From positions 1 through 56,845 of the forward strand of contig CAZVNL010000015.1 of NCBI GenBank assembly GCA_964628055.1: a DNA stretch of 56,845 bases. Direction: 5' to 3'. The DNA is from CAZBEL01 sp964628055. Its GTDB lineage: Bacteria; Fidelibacterota; Marinisomatia; Marinisomatales; TCS56. Below the pieces are notes generated by a model, which did no database searches, was not told the origin of the DNA, and worked only from the letters and a program-made list of their open reading frames with translations. How positions within the stretch are numbered: the first letter of the stretch is position 1; each line of letters starts with the position of its first letter. A program made the position numbers and the translations under genes. Of this stretch, positions 1 to 7,647 are shown in pieces.

Positions 1-61
1 TGAAGGGCGGCGCTTTGAAAATGGTTTAACTTCGATCCAATAAACCCGGGTTCTCCGGCTT

Positions 62-95
62 ATAGTCGCAGGTCACAGGCCAGACCCGCGACTAT
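62..95. repeat. Long imperfect hairpin upstream of the PPi-PFK gene
   Basis: The arms ATAGTCGC (62-69) and GCGACTAT (88-95) are perfectly complementary. One A/C mismatch (70/87) separates them from an inner GGTC/GACC stem (71-74/83-86) around an 8-base loop. No T-run follows on either side, so it is not a textbook intrinsic terminator. It lies about 90 bases before the phosphofructokinase start and could be the 3' structure of a gene outside the window or a 5'-UTR element. Function unknown. Confidence 0.5.
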
Positions 96-184
96 TCCCT
101 GACTACATCATTCATTTTAGTTGATTGTTGATGGTTCTTCAGGGGAAGCGATAGTAATTTCAAACCTTGGTAAAATAGAGACTC

Positions 185-1381
185 ATGAAAGTTGCATTCT
201 TAACTGCGGGGGGCCTGGCGCCTTGTTTATCAGCTTCAATCGGCGCGTTGATCAAGTCTTACCATGAGCAGGCGCCTACGGCGACTTTCTTGGGATATAG
301 GCATGGTTACCAGGGTTTGCTCCTGGGCCGTACCCTTCCTTTCCCCCCGGATGTCCACCAATGGGTGGAGGTTTTGTATTCTTTCGGGGGTAGTCCTTTA
401 GGGAACAGCCGGGTCAAATTGACCAACGCGGAAGATTGTCTCCGCCGAGGGTTGGTTCCTGCTGGCAAGAACCCCCTCCAGGTGGCCGCTGAACAACTGG
501 GAAAGGATAAAGTAGACATTCTCCATCCCATCGGCGGAGACGATACCAATACCATGGCGGGCGAGCTGTTAGCCTATTTAGAGGATCACGATTATAACCT
601 TACTGTCGTAGGGTTGCCTAAGACGGTGGATAACGACATTTTCCCTATCGTTCAGACTCTCGGTGCCAGCACAGCTGCTGAGCAAGGTGCACGGTTCTTC
701 GAAAATATTGCCAACGAAAACACTACCAGCAACCGACAGCTATTGATTCACGAGGTCATGGGACGTCACTGTGGCTGGTTGACCGCGGCTACGGCCCGCA
801 CTTACCGTAACCGGCTTCAAAACAAAACTTTTTACCCCGCGTTGTTCCTTTCCTGGGAACGGTGGGATATCGATGCCGTTTATATCCCTGAAATGGACCT
901 GCAATTAGAGCAAGAGAGCGAGCGGCTGAAACGACGCATGGATGAAAAAGATTGCGTCACCATTTTTTTAAGCGAAGGGGCCGGCGTGGAAACTATCGTG
1001 GCCCAGATGGAGTTGAGCGGAGAAACAGTTCGGCGGGATGCCTTTGGCCATGTTCGTTTAGATGAGATCAACCCGGGGGAATGGTATGCACGTCAGTTTA
1101 CTTCTCGTCTACAAGCCGATAAAGTACTGGTGCAAAAAAGTGGTTATTTCGCCCGCTCAGCGCCTCCCAATAGCCAAGACCTGGAACTTATTCAACGCTC
1201 GGCTGCTCTGGCAGTGGAACAGGCCTTGGGGGGCCAAAGCGGTGTTGTGGGATTGGATGAAGACCGGGAAGGCCAACTGTCTTTAATACCCTTCGATCGC
1301 ATCCGCGGGGGTAAACCTTTTGCCTATGAAGTATCCTGGTTTACAGATTTACTGACGGAGATAGGACAACCGTGGAATTAA
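185..1381 (+). CDS. pfp: PPi-dependent 6-phosphofructokinase
   Basis: Reversible phosphorylation of fructose 6-phosphate using pyrophosphate, in cytoplasmic glycolysis/gluconeogenesis. The 398-residue protein starts with a glycine-rich KVAFLTAGGLAP segment. It carries GGDDTNT near residue 117, where ATP-dependent enzymes have GGDGS; the second Asp is the known hallmark of PPi use. The catalytic PKTVDNDI segment is near residue 145 and the substrate-binding MGRHCGW segment near 192. Length fits the bacterial PPi-PFK group. The class I aldolase follows after 24 bases, so the two consecutive glycolytic steps are probably co-transcribed. The ATG at 185 has only a weak upstream purine stretch. The PPi rather than ATP assignment rests on the GGDDT motif. 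Confidence 0.93.
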   Translation: MKVAFLTAGGLAPCLSASIGALIKSYHEQAPTATFLGYRHGYQGLLLGRTLPFPPDVHQWVEVLYSFGGSPLGNSRVKLTNAEDCLRRGLVPAGKNPLQVAAEQLGKDKVDILHPIGGDDTNTMAGELLAYLEDHDYNLTVVGLPKTVDNDIFPIVQTLGASTAAEQGARFFENIANENTTSNRQLLIHEVMGRHCGWLTAATARTYRNRLQNKTFYPALFLSWERWDIDAVYIPEMDLQLEQESERLKRRMDEKDCVTIFLSEGAGVETIVAQMELSGETVRRDAFGHVRLDEINPGEWYARQFTSRLQADKVLVQKSGYFARSAPPNSQDLELIQRSAALAVEQALGGQSGVVGLDEDREGQLSLIPFDRIRGGKPFAYEVSWFTDLLTEIGQPWN

Positions 1382-1405
1382 AATAACTTACGCAGGAGCA
1401 ATAGT

Positions 1406-2434
1406 ATGCACTACGATCAATTAGTGGAAACGGCCCAGGCCATGGTCCGCCCGGGGAAAGGTATCCTGGCAGCGGACGAGAGTACCCCAACTATTAAAAA
1501 ACGTTTTGATACTATCGGCGTGGAAAGCACGAAAGCCAATCGCAATGCTTACCGGGACCTGTTGTTCACGGCCCAGGGTATGGAGGCTTACATTAGTGGG
1601 GTTATTCTCTTTGATGAAACCATTCGTCAATCTACGCTGCAGAAGGGAATTCCTTTTCCCGAGCATCTCGAGAGTTTAGGTATTTTACCGGGGATTAAAG
1701 TGGATAAGGGGGCCAAGCCTTTGGCCGGTTGTCCAGGCGAAAAAATCACCGAAGGGTTGGATGGCCTGCGGGAGCGACTGCGGGAGTACCGTCAATTAGG
1801 GGCTCGGTTCGCCAAGTGGCGGGCGGTTATCACCATTGGGGAGGATATTCCCACCTCCACCTGCCTGGCCACCAACGCCCATGCCCTGGCTCGCTACGCC
1901 GCCCTGTGCCAGGAAAATGATCTGGTTCCCATCGTGGAACCTGAAGTCCTCATGGACGGTGAGCACACTTTCGACGAGAGTTTTATCATCACCGAAGAGA
2001 CCCTCCACACCGTTTTTTATGAATTGGTAGCCCAGGGGGTGATGTTGGAAGCGATGGTTTTAAAACCCAACATGGTCCTCTCCGGCTATGATTGTCCCCA
2101 ACAGGCCGATGTTGAGGAGGTGGCCCAGCGCACGGTAGCGTGTCTTCGACGAGCCGTCCCAGCTGCCGTCCCGGGGGTGGCCTTTCTCTCCGGGGGCCAG
2201 AGTGATAAACGGGCCACGGCCCACCTGAATGCTATGAATCGCCTCTTGGATGGGAACCATCCCTGGCATTTGACCTTCTCTTTCGGTCGCGCCCTTCAGG
2301 CCCCTGCTCTGAAAGCCTGGCAAGGCAAGACGGAGAATGTTCTCCAAGCCCAGGCTCAATTCCTAAAACGCGCCCGGTTGAACAGCGCTGCTACCTTGGG
2401 TGAGTACCGAGAAGTAATGGAACAGGAAAAATAG
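1406..2434 (+). CDS. Class I fructose-bisphosphate aldolase
   Basis: Cleaves fructose 1,6-bisphosphate to glyceraldehyde 3-phosphate and dihydroxyacetone phosphate through a Schiff base. The 342-residue sequence is of the classical (animal/plant-like) class I type: GKGILAADES is near residue 18, and LKPNMV near 219 carries the Schiff-base lysine. Further conserved pieces are the active-site KWR segment and the FLSGGQS phosphate-binding loop. A good ribosome-binding site (AGGAG) lies 8-9 bases before the ATG at 1406. It follows the PPi-PFK gene by 24 bases in the same direction. Its stop codon lies within a 12-base sequence that recurs at 2510. Confidence 0.96.
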   Translation: MHYDQLVETAQAMVRPGKGILAADESTPTIKKRFDTIGVESTKANRNAYRDLLFTAQGMEAYISGVILFDETIRQSTLQKGIPFPEHLESLGILPGIKVDKGAKPLAGCPGEKITEGLDGLRERLREYRQLGARFAKWRAVITIGEDIPTSTCLATNAHALARYAALCQENDLVPIVEPEVLMDGEHTFDESFIITEETLHTVFYELVAQGVMLEAMVLKPNMVLSGYDCPQQADVEEVAQRTVACLRRAVPAAVPGVAFLSGGQSDKRATAHLNAMNRLLDGNHPWHLTFSFGRALQAPALKAWQGKTENVLQAQAQFLKRARLNSAATLGEYREVMEQEK

Positions 2435-2521
2435 ACCAATAAAACCGAGGATGATCTCCGTTCGTGGCGCCGACCCTTCGATTGTCAACAATATTCCTGC
2501 AGGGATCGTAAAATAGACCAA
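2428..2521. repeat. 12-bp direct repeat flanking 70 bp after the aldolase gene
   Basis: AAAATAGACCAA occurs at 2428-2439, overlapping the aldolase stop codon, and again at 2510-2521. The 70 bases between show no gene. This could be the scar of an insertion with target duplication or a local tandem event. It is also possible by chance in a short A-rich motif. Confidence 0.45.
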
Positions 2522-2534
2522 CGTTGTTAACATT

Positions 2535-2650
2535 CAACCCCGTTGGGGTTGGAGGTTTCAACGTGATCCTTTTGTTATTGATATTTAACCCCTGCGGGGT
2601 TGGGGTAAAAACGAGTTACAACCGGTTCATGCCCCTTAGTATGGGGTGGT
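2535..2650. repeat. Cluster of REP-like CCCC/GGGG palindromes in a gene-free stretch
   Basis: The 325-base stretch 2435-2759 has no convincing gene. It contains CAACCCC-GTT-GGGGTTG (2535-2551), AACCCC-TGC-GGGGTT (2587-2601) and a looser GCCCC...GGGG pair (2631-2646), spaced roughly 45-50 bases apart. Short palindromes with AACCCC/GGGGTT arms are common intergenic repeats in FCB-group genomes, and some are linked to REP-associated tyrosine transposases. A remnant of such a transposase lies at the far end of this window. An ORF at 2524-2835 is only read through these palindromes and is not considered a gene. Confidence 0.6.
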
Positions 2651-2759
2651 GTACTTTTTCTGTAAGACATTTTTCCGGTAGTTCATTTAGAACCCGTTGT
2701 AAAAGTTCAAACAGGGCCGGGAGCCCCTTTTTGAGTTTTAATAATCGGCGAATTTCTGT

Positions 2760-3413
2760 TTATAACCCAATCTTAATTCCCCACACATTGATCCCCGACC
2801 ACGCTCCCTTTTTCAAAGAGCTCTGGTACATATAATAGAAAACAGGGGCGACCCGGGAGAATCTCTTTACAGCCAAACCTATGTAAAAGCGGTTACGTTT
2901 AAGTTCCTGGTCCTTCAAGGAGTAAAAGATTTCGTCGGCAACATAGGGCACGAGTTTTAGGGGCATGAATGAGCGACGCAGTTTAAGGGTAATCATATCC
3001 CGGTTGCGCACTTTTTGTTCGGCGGGGAGAATACGGTATTCAAAACGCATCCGGGTAGCAGAACTGAAAGGACCGAAGGGCCACTTGACTACAAATTGAC
3101 CGTAAGGCCGGTGTTCCGGAAACCAACCTTCGCTGCCATCAACGAATGCTTCCCGGAAATGGAGACTCCACGTCAGAAACGGCTTAACTTTCCGTTGAAT
3201 CCCAAAATCACTATGGACATAATACAGGTCAGTCGCCTGATTCCCGGAACGGAAATCTTGCTCTAGGGTAAGACGGTGCCTTTCACCAAGGGCATACGAT
3301 AGTTTTTCCGCATGCCAGAACTGCTGATCACCTGGCTCGAAGGCAGATAGCAAAGTGGTACTTAACAGGACGCTGAAAATGAGAGGATAGGTCAATATCC
3401 AATTCTGCCGCAT
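2760..3413 (-). CDS. DUF2490-type outer-membrane beta-barrel protein
   Basis: A 217-residue secreted protein: after a signal peptide (hydrophobic segment about residues 5-22) come alternating amphipathic strands rich in R, Y and W, as in the DUF2490 family of predicted outer-membrane barrels. Function unknown for the family. A frame-open TTG start exists at 3434, but the ATG at 3413 has a GGAAAGGA ribosome-binding site at the right distance, so I chose it. It is the last gene of the minus-strand run that begins at 8567, 25 bases after the phosphate permease. A role as outer-membrane partner of phosphate uptake is conceivable but rests on position alone. Confidence 0.7.
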   Translation of the reverse strand: MRQNWILTYPLIFSVLLSTTLLSAFEPGDQQFWHAEKLSYALGERHRLTLEQDFRSGNQATDLYYVHSDFGIQRKVKPFLTWSLHFREAFVDGSEGWFPEHRPYGQFVVKWPFGPFSSATRMRFEYRILPAEQKVRNRDMITLKLRRSFMPLKLVPYVADEIFYSLKDQELKRNRFYIGLAVKRFSRVAPVFYYMYQSSLKKGAWSGINVWGIKIGL

Positions 3414-3438
3414 GAGGTTTGTTCCTTTCCGCAATGAC

Positions 3439-4488
3439 TTAGGGTTGGTAAACGGGTTGATTGAAGACGTCTTGGAGGAAGAAGAGTGCGAAGAAGGAGA
3501 TCAATAATGCCATGAGAGGAGTCGTCACCCAACCGGAGGCGATTTTACCCAGTAAACGGTAGTGAATATTCCGCCCCCCATGGGCCAGTCCGATCCCCAC
3601 CACCGCCCCTACCACTACCTGGGAACTGGACAGAGGCACTAACGGAAAGGAGGGTAAATGGTGGGCGATGAGCAATTGTTTTAGTCCGTGGGAAGCAAAG
3701 AGAAACAGTACCAAACCTTCCGCTAGAACCACCACCAGGGCCGCCTGGGGGGTGAGTTTTAAAACGCCTTCCCCCACGGTGGCCATCACCCTTCGGGAAT
3801 AGGTTAACATACCCACGCCGATAGCCAAACTGCCGAGGAAAAACAGTTGTTGGGTCCCACTAATAACCAACCCTGAGCCTACGGCAATGGAAGTGAACGG
3901 AGAAACGGGGACGAAGACCCCCATGACGTTGGCGATGTTGTTAGCGCCTAAGGAATAGGCCCCGAAAGCGCCGGCTATTAAGAGGCCCAGGCGAGTGTAG
4001 GCATCCAGGGCGAAGAGATGCACTTTAAAGAGCCAGGAGGCGGCGCTGAAGAGCTTATACAGCCCCATGCTCACCAGGGCGGCTAAGAGCGGACTGGCTA
4101 CCCAGGACGTGGTAATTTTCGCCAGAGTGTTTAAGTCCGAAGGTTTTCCGGTGAATAAATTCCAGCCGATGATGGCGCCCACGATAGCCTGAGAAGTAGA
4201 TACTGGTAAGCGCAAACGAGTCATCCAGAAAACAGTGAACCCCGCCGCCAGAGCTACGGTGAACGATCCGGCTAACTGGTTCACCGCCCCCAACTGGATA
4301 AGTGTGTTGGTAGTTCCTTTCCCGGAAATAACCGCTCCCAGGACGACGAATAGGCTCCCCACAATAGCGGCAGTTTTAAAGCGCAACATGCGGGAGCCTA
4401 CGGCAGTCCCGAAAATGTTGGAAGCATCATTAGCACCTAACGACCAGCCTAAGAACAGTCCGCTGGATAAATAAAAAAGGAGTAACAC
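3439..4488 (-). CDS. pit: PiT-family inorganic phosphate transporter
   Basis: Cation-coupled low-affinity phosphate (or metal-phosphate) permease of the inner membrane. The 349-residue protein has about ten hydrophobic segments and the two inverted family signatures, GANDASNIFG near residue 18 and GANNIANVMG near 181. It starts at GTG 4488 with no obvious ribosome-binding site, 15 bases after the DUF47 gene stop, so translation may depend on the upstream gene. DUF47 proteins usually neighbour Pit permeases and are thought to modulate them. Confident family call; ion specificity is not visible. Confidence 0.93.
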   Translation of the reverse strand: MLLLFYLSSGLFLGWSLGANDASNIFGTAVGSRMLRFKTAAIVGSLFVVLGAVISGKGTTNTLIQLGAVNQLAGSFTVALAAGFTVFWMTRLRLPVSTSQAIVGAIIGWNLFTGKPSDLNTLAKITTSWVASPLLAALVSMGLYKLFSAASWLFKVHLFALDAYTRLGLLIAGAFGAYSLGANNIANVMGVFVPVSPFTSIAVGSGLVISGTQQLFFLGSLAIGVGMLTYSRRVMATVGEGVLKLTPQAALVVVLAEGLVLFLFASHGLKQLLIAHHLPSFPLVPLSSSQVVVGAVVGIGLAHGGRNIHYRLLGKIASGWVTTPLMALLISFFALFFLQDVFNQPVYQP

Positions 4489-4503
4489 GGCGGCGCTAAA
4501 GGT

Positions 4504-5145
4504 TTAGACGGAACGCTTGAGAGTGTAGATGGCCAGACGGTCGGCAACGTCTTCGCTCTGGTCGGCCAAAATGTCCATGTGCGTAATGAAGAAATGAAGA
4601 TGCAACTTGGTGCTCAGGTCCAGGTTGGCTTGAAACACTTTTCGTTTCAGTTCCTGGGCGACGCCGTCGGCTTCTTTTTCGTAGTGGTACACCTTGTGAA
4701 GGTAGTCCCGGACGGTCATGGGCGTTTTCAAAAAAGCGCGTGTGGCCCGGACCACTTCATCAATGGCATGGGAGACATGATCGGCCAGACGATTCATATC
4801 GGCGTGTAATTCTGCGGGGACTTGCGGTTCTTGTATGAAAAATTCCACCAGGGTATCCTTGGCTAGGTTATTGATATCGTCGATGTTTTCCAACAGGGCC
4901 AGGACATCCCCCCGGGATTCGGGGATGAGGGTTTCCGTGTAGAGCTGGGACTCGATGTCACGGCGGAGTTTGTCCGCCCGGGATTCCAACGCGCTGATCT
5001 TGTCAATAGACCCGGCAAGTTTCTGCTGCTCCTCCTGGAGGAAATGCTCTATACCTTCCTTGAACACCAAGCCCGATTCGCTGGTGACGTCCAAGAATTC
5101 CTCCATCTTGCGTTGTAATCTCTTGGTCTTTTTAAATAAGAACAT
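4504..5145 (-). CDS. DUF47/PhoU-like Pit accessory protein
   Basis: The 213-residue all-helical cytoplasmic protein belongs to the TIGR00153/DUF47 family. It has an N-terminal KKTKRLQRKMEEFLD stretch followed by long charged helices with PhoU-like metal-binding acid patches (LENIDDINNLAK near residue 83). Family members are encoded with Pit permeases and are believed to regulate phosphate or polyphosphate flux. It lies directly upstream of the Pit gene and 14 bases downstream of the CYTH gene. A clear AGGAG site precedes the ATG at 5145. Confidence 0.9.
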   Translation of the reverse strand: MFLFKKTKRLQRKMEEFLDVTSESGLVFKEGIEHFLQEEQQKLAGSIDKISALESRADKLRRDIESQLYTETLIPESRGDVLALLENIDDINNLAKDTLVEFFIQEPQVPAELHADMNRLADHVSHAIDEVVRATRAFLKTPMTVRDYLHKVYHYEKEADGVAQELKRKVFQANLDLSTKLHLHFFITHMDILADQSEDVADRLAIYTLKRSV

Positions 5146-5159
5146 GGTTTTACTCCTGG

Positions 5160-5645
5160 TTATAACCGGGGACGTTTGGCCCAGGTGGAAAAGGGTTGGG
5201 TAACCAAATTAGAATTGTAATAACGGGGGTCATCGGTGACCTCTTTGCCCAACCAAGGCGGTAGCGTAACGCCTTGGTCCTCGGTGGTCAGTTCCACTTC
5301 GGCCAGAATAAGCCCCGAATTAAGCCCGTGAAATTCGTCAATTTCCCAGCGAAAACCATGAAAAAAAACTTGGTAGCGGGTCTTGTCTATAAGGGGTTGG
5401 AGGCACACATTGTGCAGGAGGAATTCGGTGTCGCTAACGGGTATTTCGTACTCGTATTCGTGGTGTGTGAGGGTGGTTTTCAAAGCTTTGATGGTGAGGG
5501 TAGCGCGCCCGTTCATCAGGCGGACCCGCACGATACGTTCCGCTTCCAGGGCCAGATAACCCTGAATGCAGTTGGCGCCATCAGCAGGCTTGGGCCAATT
5601 CTCACGTACGAGAAACTTCCGTTCGATTTCGGTATGGGTGTTCAT
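5160..5645 (-). CDS. CYTH-domain triphosphatase-like protein
   Basis: The 161-residue protein is a single CYTH (triphosphate tunnel metalloenzyme) domain. It opens with the ExExK-type signature EIERKFLV (residues 6-13), and later strands alternate basic and acidic residues (RVRLMNGRATLTIK; WEIDEFHGLNSGLILAEVEL) as needed for a tunnel binding triphosphate and divalent metal. Bacterial proteins of this size hydrolyse inorganic triphosphate or thiamine triphosphate; which one cannot be decided here. Its ATG overlaps the stop of the SSS transporter gene (ATGA). Being encoded with thiamine pyrophosphokinase on one side and a phosphate permease on the other fits either substrate. Confidence 0.87.
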   Translation of the reverse strand: MNTHTEIERKFLVRENWPKPADGANCIQGYLALEAERIVRVRLMNGRATLTIKALKTTLTHHEYEYEIPVSDTEFLLHNVCLQPLIDKTRYQVFFHGFRWEIDEFHGLNSGLILAEVELTTEDQGVTLPPWLGKEVTDDPRYYNSNLVTQPFSTWAKRPRL

Positions 5646-7021
5646 TGTTTCAAAATCTGAAGACTAAGCAGTAAAGAAGTTAATAAACCAGGATAGAAAG
5701 GCTCGACCCCCAAAGGATAGCCTTCCTGAATTTTACCCATCAGGAACCATCCCAGGGCAACCATAACCGGTAGGACCAGAAAAAGGGTAGCCTGGGACTC
5801 TTTCATGGATTGTTTGGTGAAAGTAAATAGAAAGGGTAACAATAGTCCGGGAATTAGCAAGGACCCTAACGTGTACCATAACCGCACCACGGAAGGGATG
5901 CTCAAGGCCATTAGGACGGCCACGAAAGCCATGACGACCAGTCCTTTCTGAATGTACTTGGTAGGTGGTTCTCCAAAGGTAGTCTTGGTAGGGTCCTGGA
6001 TGCGCCATAGAATATCGCGACCGAAGGTAATGGCGCTGATGAGACCGAATGAATCCACCGTAGACATGATGGTAGCCAGCAGCCCGGTGAGGAACAGGCC
6101 GTAAACCAGGGGTGGGAGCAGTTGTCGGGCTAAGTTGGGGTATGCAAAGAGAGCTTCGCTTTCAGGAATTAGAGCACGGGCCAGCAGGCCGGTAGAGAGG
6201 GTGAGCATGTCGAAGAGGAACCACAGCACCACCGCAATGAAAATTCCCCGTCGTGCCACGGCAGGGGACCGGGCCGCAGCACAGCGCTGGTAAAAACTGG
6301 GGTCTACGAAGGTCCACAGGGCAATGAAGAACCAGACGAAGATGTACTGGTATGAATGTCCCCCCGTCAAAGTCAGGTGCTGAGGAGGGAGTTGCGTCAA
6401 GGTAGTCAACGGTGAGGGGAGTTTGAGAAAAGCAGCACTTAGGAGCACAATGAAACCGGCAAACATTAGGATGAACTGGAGGATGTCAGTGCGAATTACC
6501 GCTCGCAAGCCACCGAACCAAATGTAGATTAAGCTGAGGATGGTGGCGTTGAATAAGGCCCACCCAAAGGGGATCCCCGTAGTGTATTGGAGGAGTAGCC
6601 CCAAGCTGAGCAGGTACGGGGCCGGGCTGGAAAGAAAGAGGATGAACAGGGCACTCACCAGGCCGGGTGTAGAGCCGTAGTGCTTACGGAAATGGTCCGG
6701 GATGGAAAGTTGCTGGGCGGCGCGTATTCTTGGCGCCAGTGAGGCGGCGAACAGGATAGCGAATAAATAGTAAGGCACCCCGAAAATAAACCAGGTTTGC
6801 ACCCCGTATAAAAAGGTATTTTCTCCTACGCCCAAAATGCCCCCATACCACGTGGCCACCAGGGTCATGACAAAGGCGGGTAGGGTGACGCGTCGGCCAG
6901 CCAGTACAAACTCCTCCGCGGGCGCAGGTCGACGACGGGTGTGGTAAAAGCCTAATCCTACCAGGGTCACAACATAGGCTAAAATCACCGCCCAGTCGAG
7001 AGGATGGAGACTGCCTTTCAT
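5642..7021 (-). CDS. Sodium:solute symporter (SSS) family transporter
   Basis: The 459-residue integral membrane protein has about twelve to thirteen hydrophobic segments. Its pattern is that of the SSS/SLC5 family: a first helix followed by a short basic RRRP stretch, then TWYGGILGVGENTF, GGLRAVIRTDILQ and VDPSFYQR. Substrate is not visible from the sequence. Its ATG overlaps the thiamine pyrophosphokinase stop, and its own stop overlaps the CYTH start (both ATGA), so it is translationally coupled to both. That context makes thiamine or a thiamine precursor a reasonable guess, but SSS proteins carry very diverse solutes. Confidence 0.85.
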   Translation of the reverse strand: MKGSLHPLDWAVILAYVVTLVGLGFYHTRRRPAPAEEFVLAGRRVTLPAFVMTLVATWYGGILGVGENTFLYGVQTWFIFGVPYYLFAILFAASLAPRIRAAQQLSIPDHFRKHYGSTPGLVSALFILFLSSPAPYLLSLGLLLQYTTGIPFGWALFNATILSLIYIWFGGLRAVIRTDILQFILMFAGFIVLLSAAFLKLPSPLTTLTQLPPQHLTLTGGHSYQYIFVWFFIALWTFVDPSFYQRCAAARSPAVARRGIFIAVVLWFLFDMLTLSTGLLARALIPESEALFAYPNLARQLLPPLVYGLFLTGLLATIMSTVDSFGLISAITFGRDILWRIQDPTKTTFGEPPTKYIQKGLVVMAFVAVLMALSIPSVVRLWYTLGSLLIPGLLLPFLFTFTKQSMKESQATLFLVLPVMVALGWFLMGKIQEGYPLGVEPFYPGLLTSLLLSLQILKQ

Positions 7022-7647
7022 TCCCGGTGAGAACGAAACACCCAGATGGGGTGAGAACTGTGCACAGTGAAGGCGGTATTTAGGGCGACGTTACTCATGC
7101 CTCGCCCGGAGGGGGTCAAAGGTTCGTCATTGAGGGGGTATTGTAGCCCTTCGGTGCTTAGACTAAGGATGTGTTGCAAAGGTAATAATGACACCATCTG
7201 CCCCGGCCAGGAACGGAAGGTTCGTTCGCCCTCGTGACAAGTAATCGTAGCGTGATCCGTAACCATGCGCAGGTCCAGAGTTTGGCGGTATTTGCCGAGG
7301 AGTAGGAGATTAGTTAGGGTGTGATCTTCACGTTTTCCGGTGGCGCCAAGGAGCGCGATGGGGGAGAGGTGGTGGGCAACACACCAGTCCAGCGCCTTCT
7401 CTAAGTCGGTTGTGTTTTGGTTGGAGTTCGCGAGGTAATATCCGGAAATATCTGGGGGCGTTAGCCTGGTGGAATCTTGGTCACCGATGAGGACCATAGG
7501 GGATCGACCCCAGCGGAGCAACCTGTCACCACTACCATCGGTGCAGATGATTGTCCCCGCCTTTTCTAATAGGCTTAGCGGAGTTGAATGGGTTGGAAAA
7601 GTACCATTCGCTAAGAGTACGTAGGGCGGTTTGAAATCAGTTGCCAT
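7018..7647 (-). CDS. thiN: Thiamine pyrophosphokinase
   Basis: Transfers pyrophosphate from ATP to thiamine to make the cofactor thiamine diphosphate. Visible signatures are GDQDS at residues 55-59, NQNTTDLEKAL at 76-86 and GATGKREDHTL at about 105, all typical of the family. The length of 209 residues is normal. The frame is open to a TTG at 7665, but the ATG at 7647 overlaps the upstream stop (TGATG) and is the more likely start. The gene lies between an unknown gene and a possible transporter. No THI-box (TPP riboswitch) was recognised upstream of the operon. Confidence 0.88.
   Translation of the reverse strand: MATDFKPPYVLLANGTFPTHSTPLSLLEKAGTIICTDGSGDRLLRWGRSPMVLIGDQDSTRLTPPDISGYYLANSNQNTTDLEKALDWCVAHHLSPIALLGATGKREDHTLTNLLLLGKYRQTLDLRMVTDHATITCHEGERTFRSWPGQMVSLLPLQHILSLSTEGLQYPLNDEPLTPSGRGMSNVALNTAFTVHSSHPIWVFRSHRE

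Noticed and set aside
2524..2835. 103-residue plus-strand ORF after the aldolase
   Set aside because: It is read straight through the palindromic repeats, overlaps the end of the DUF2490 gene and has no protein-like composition.
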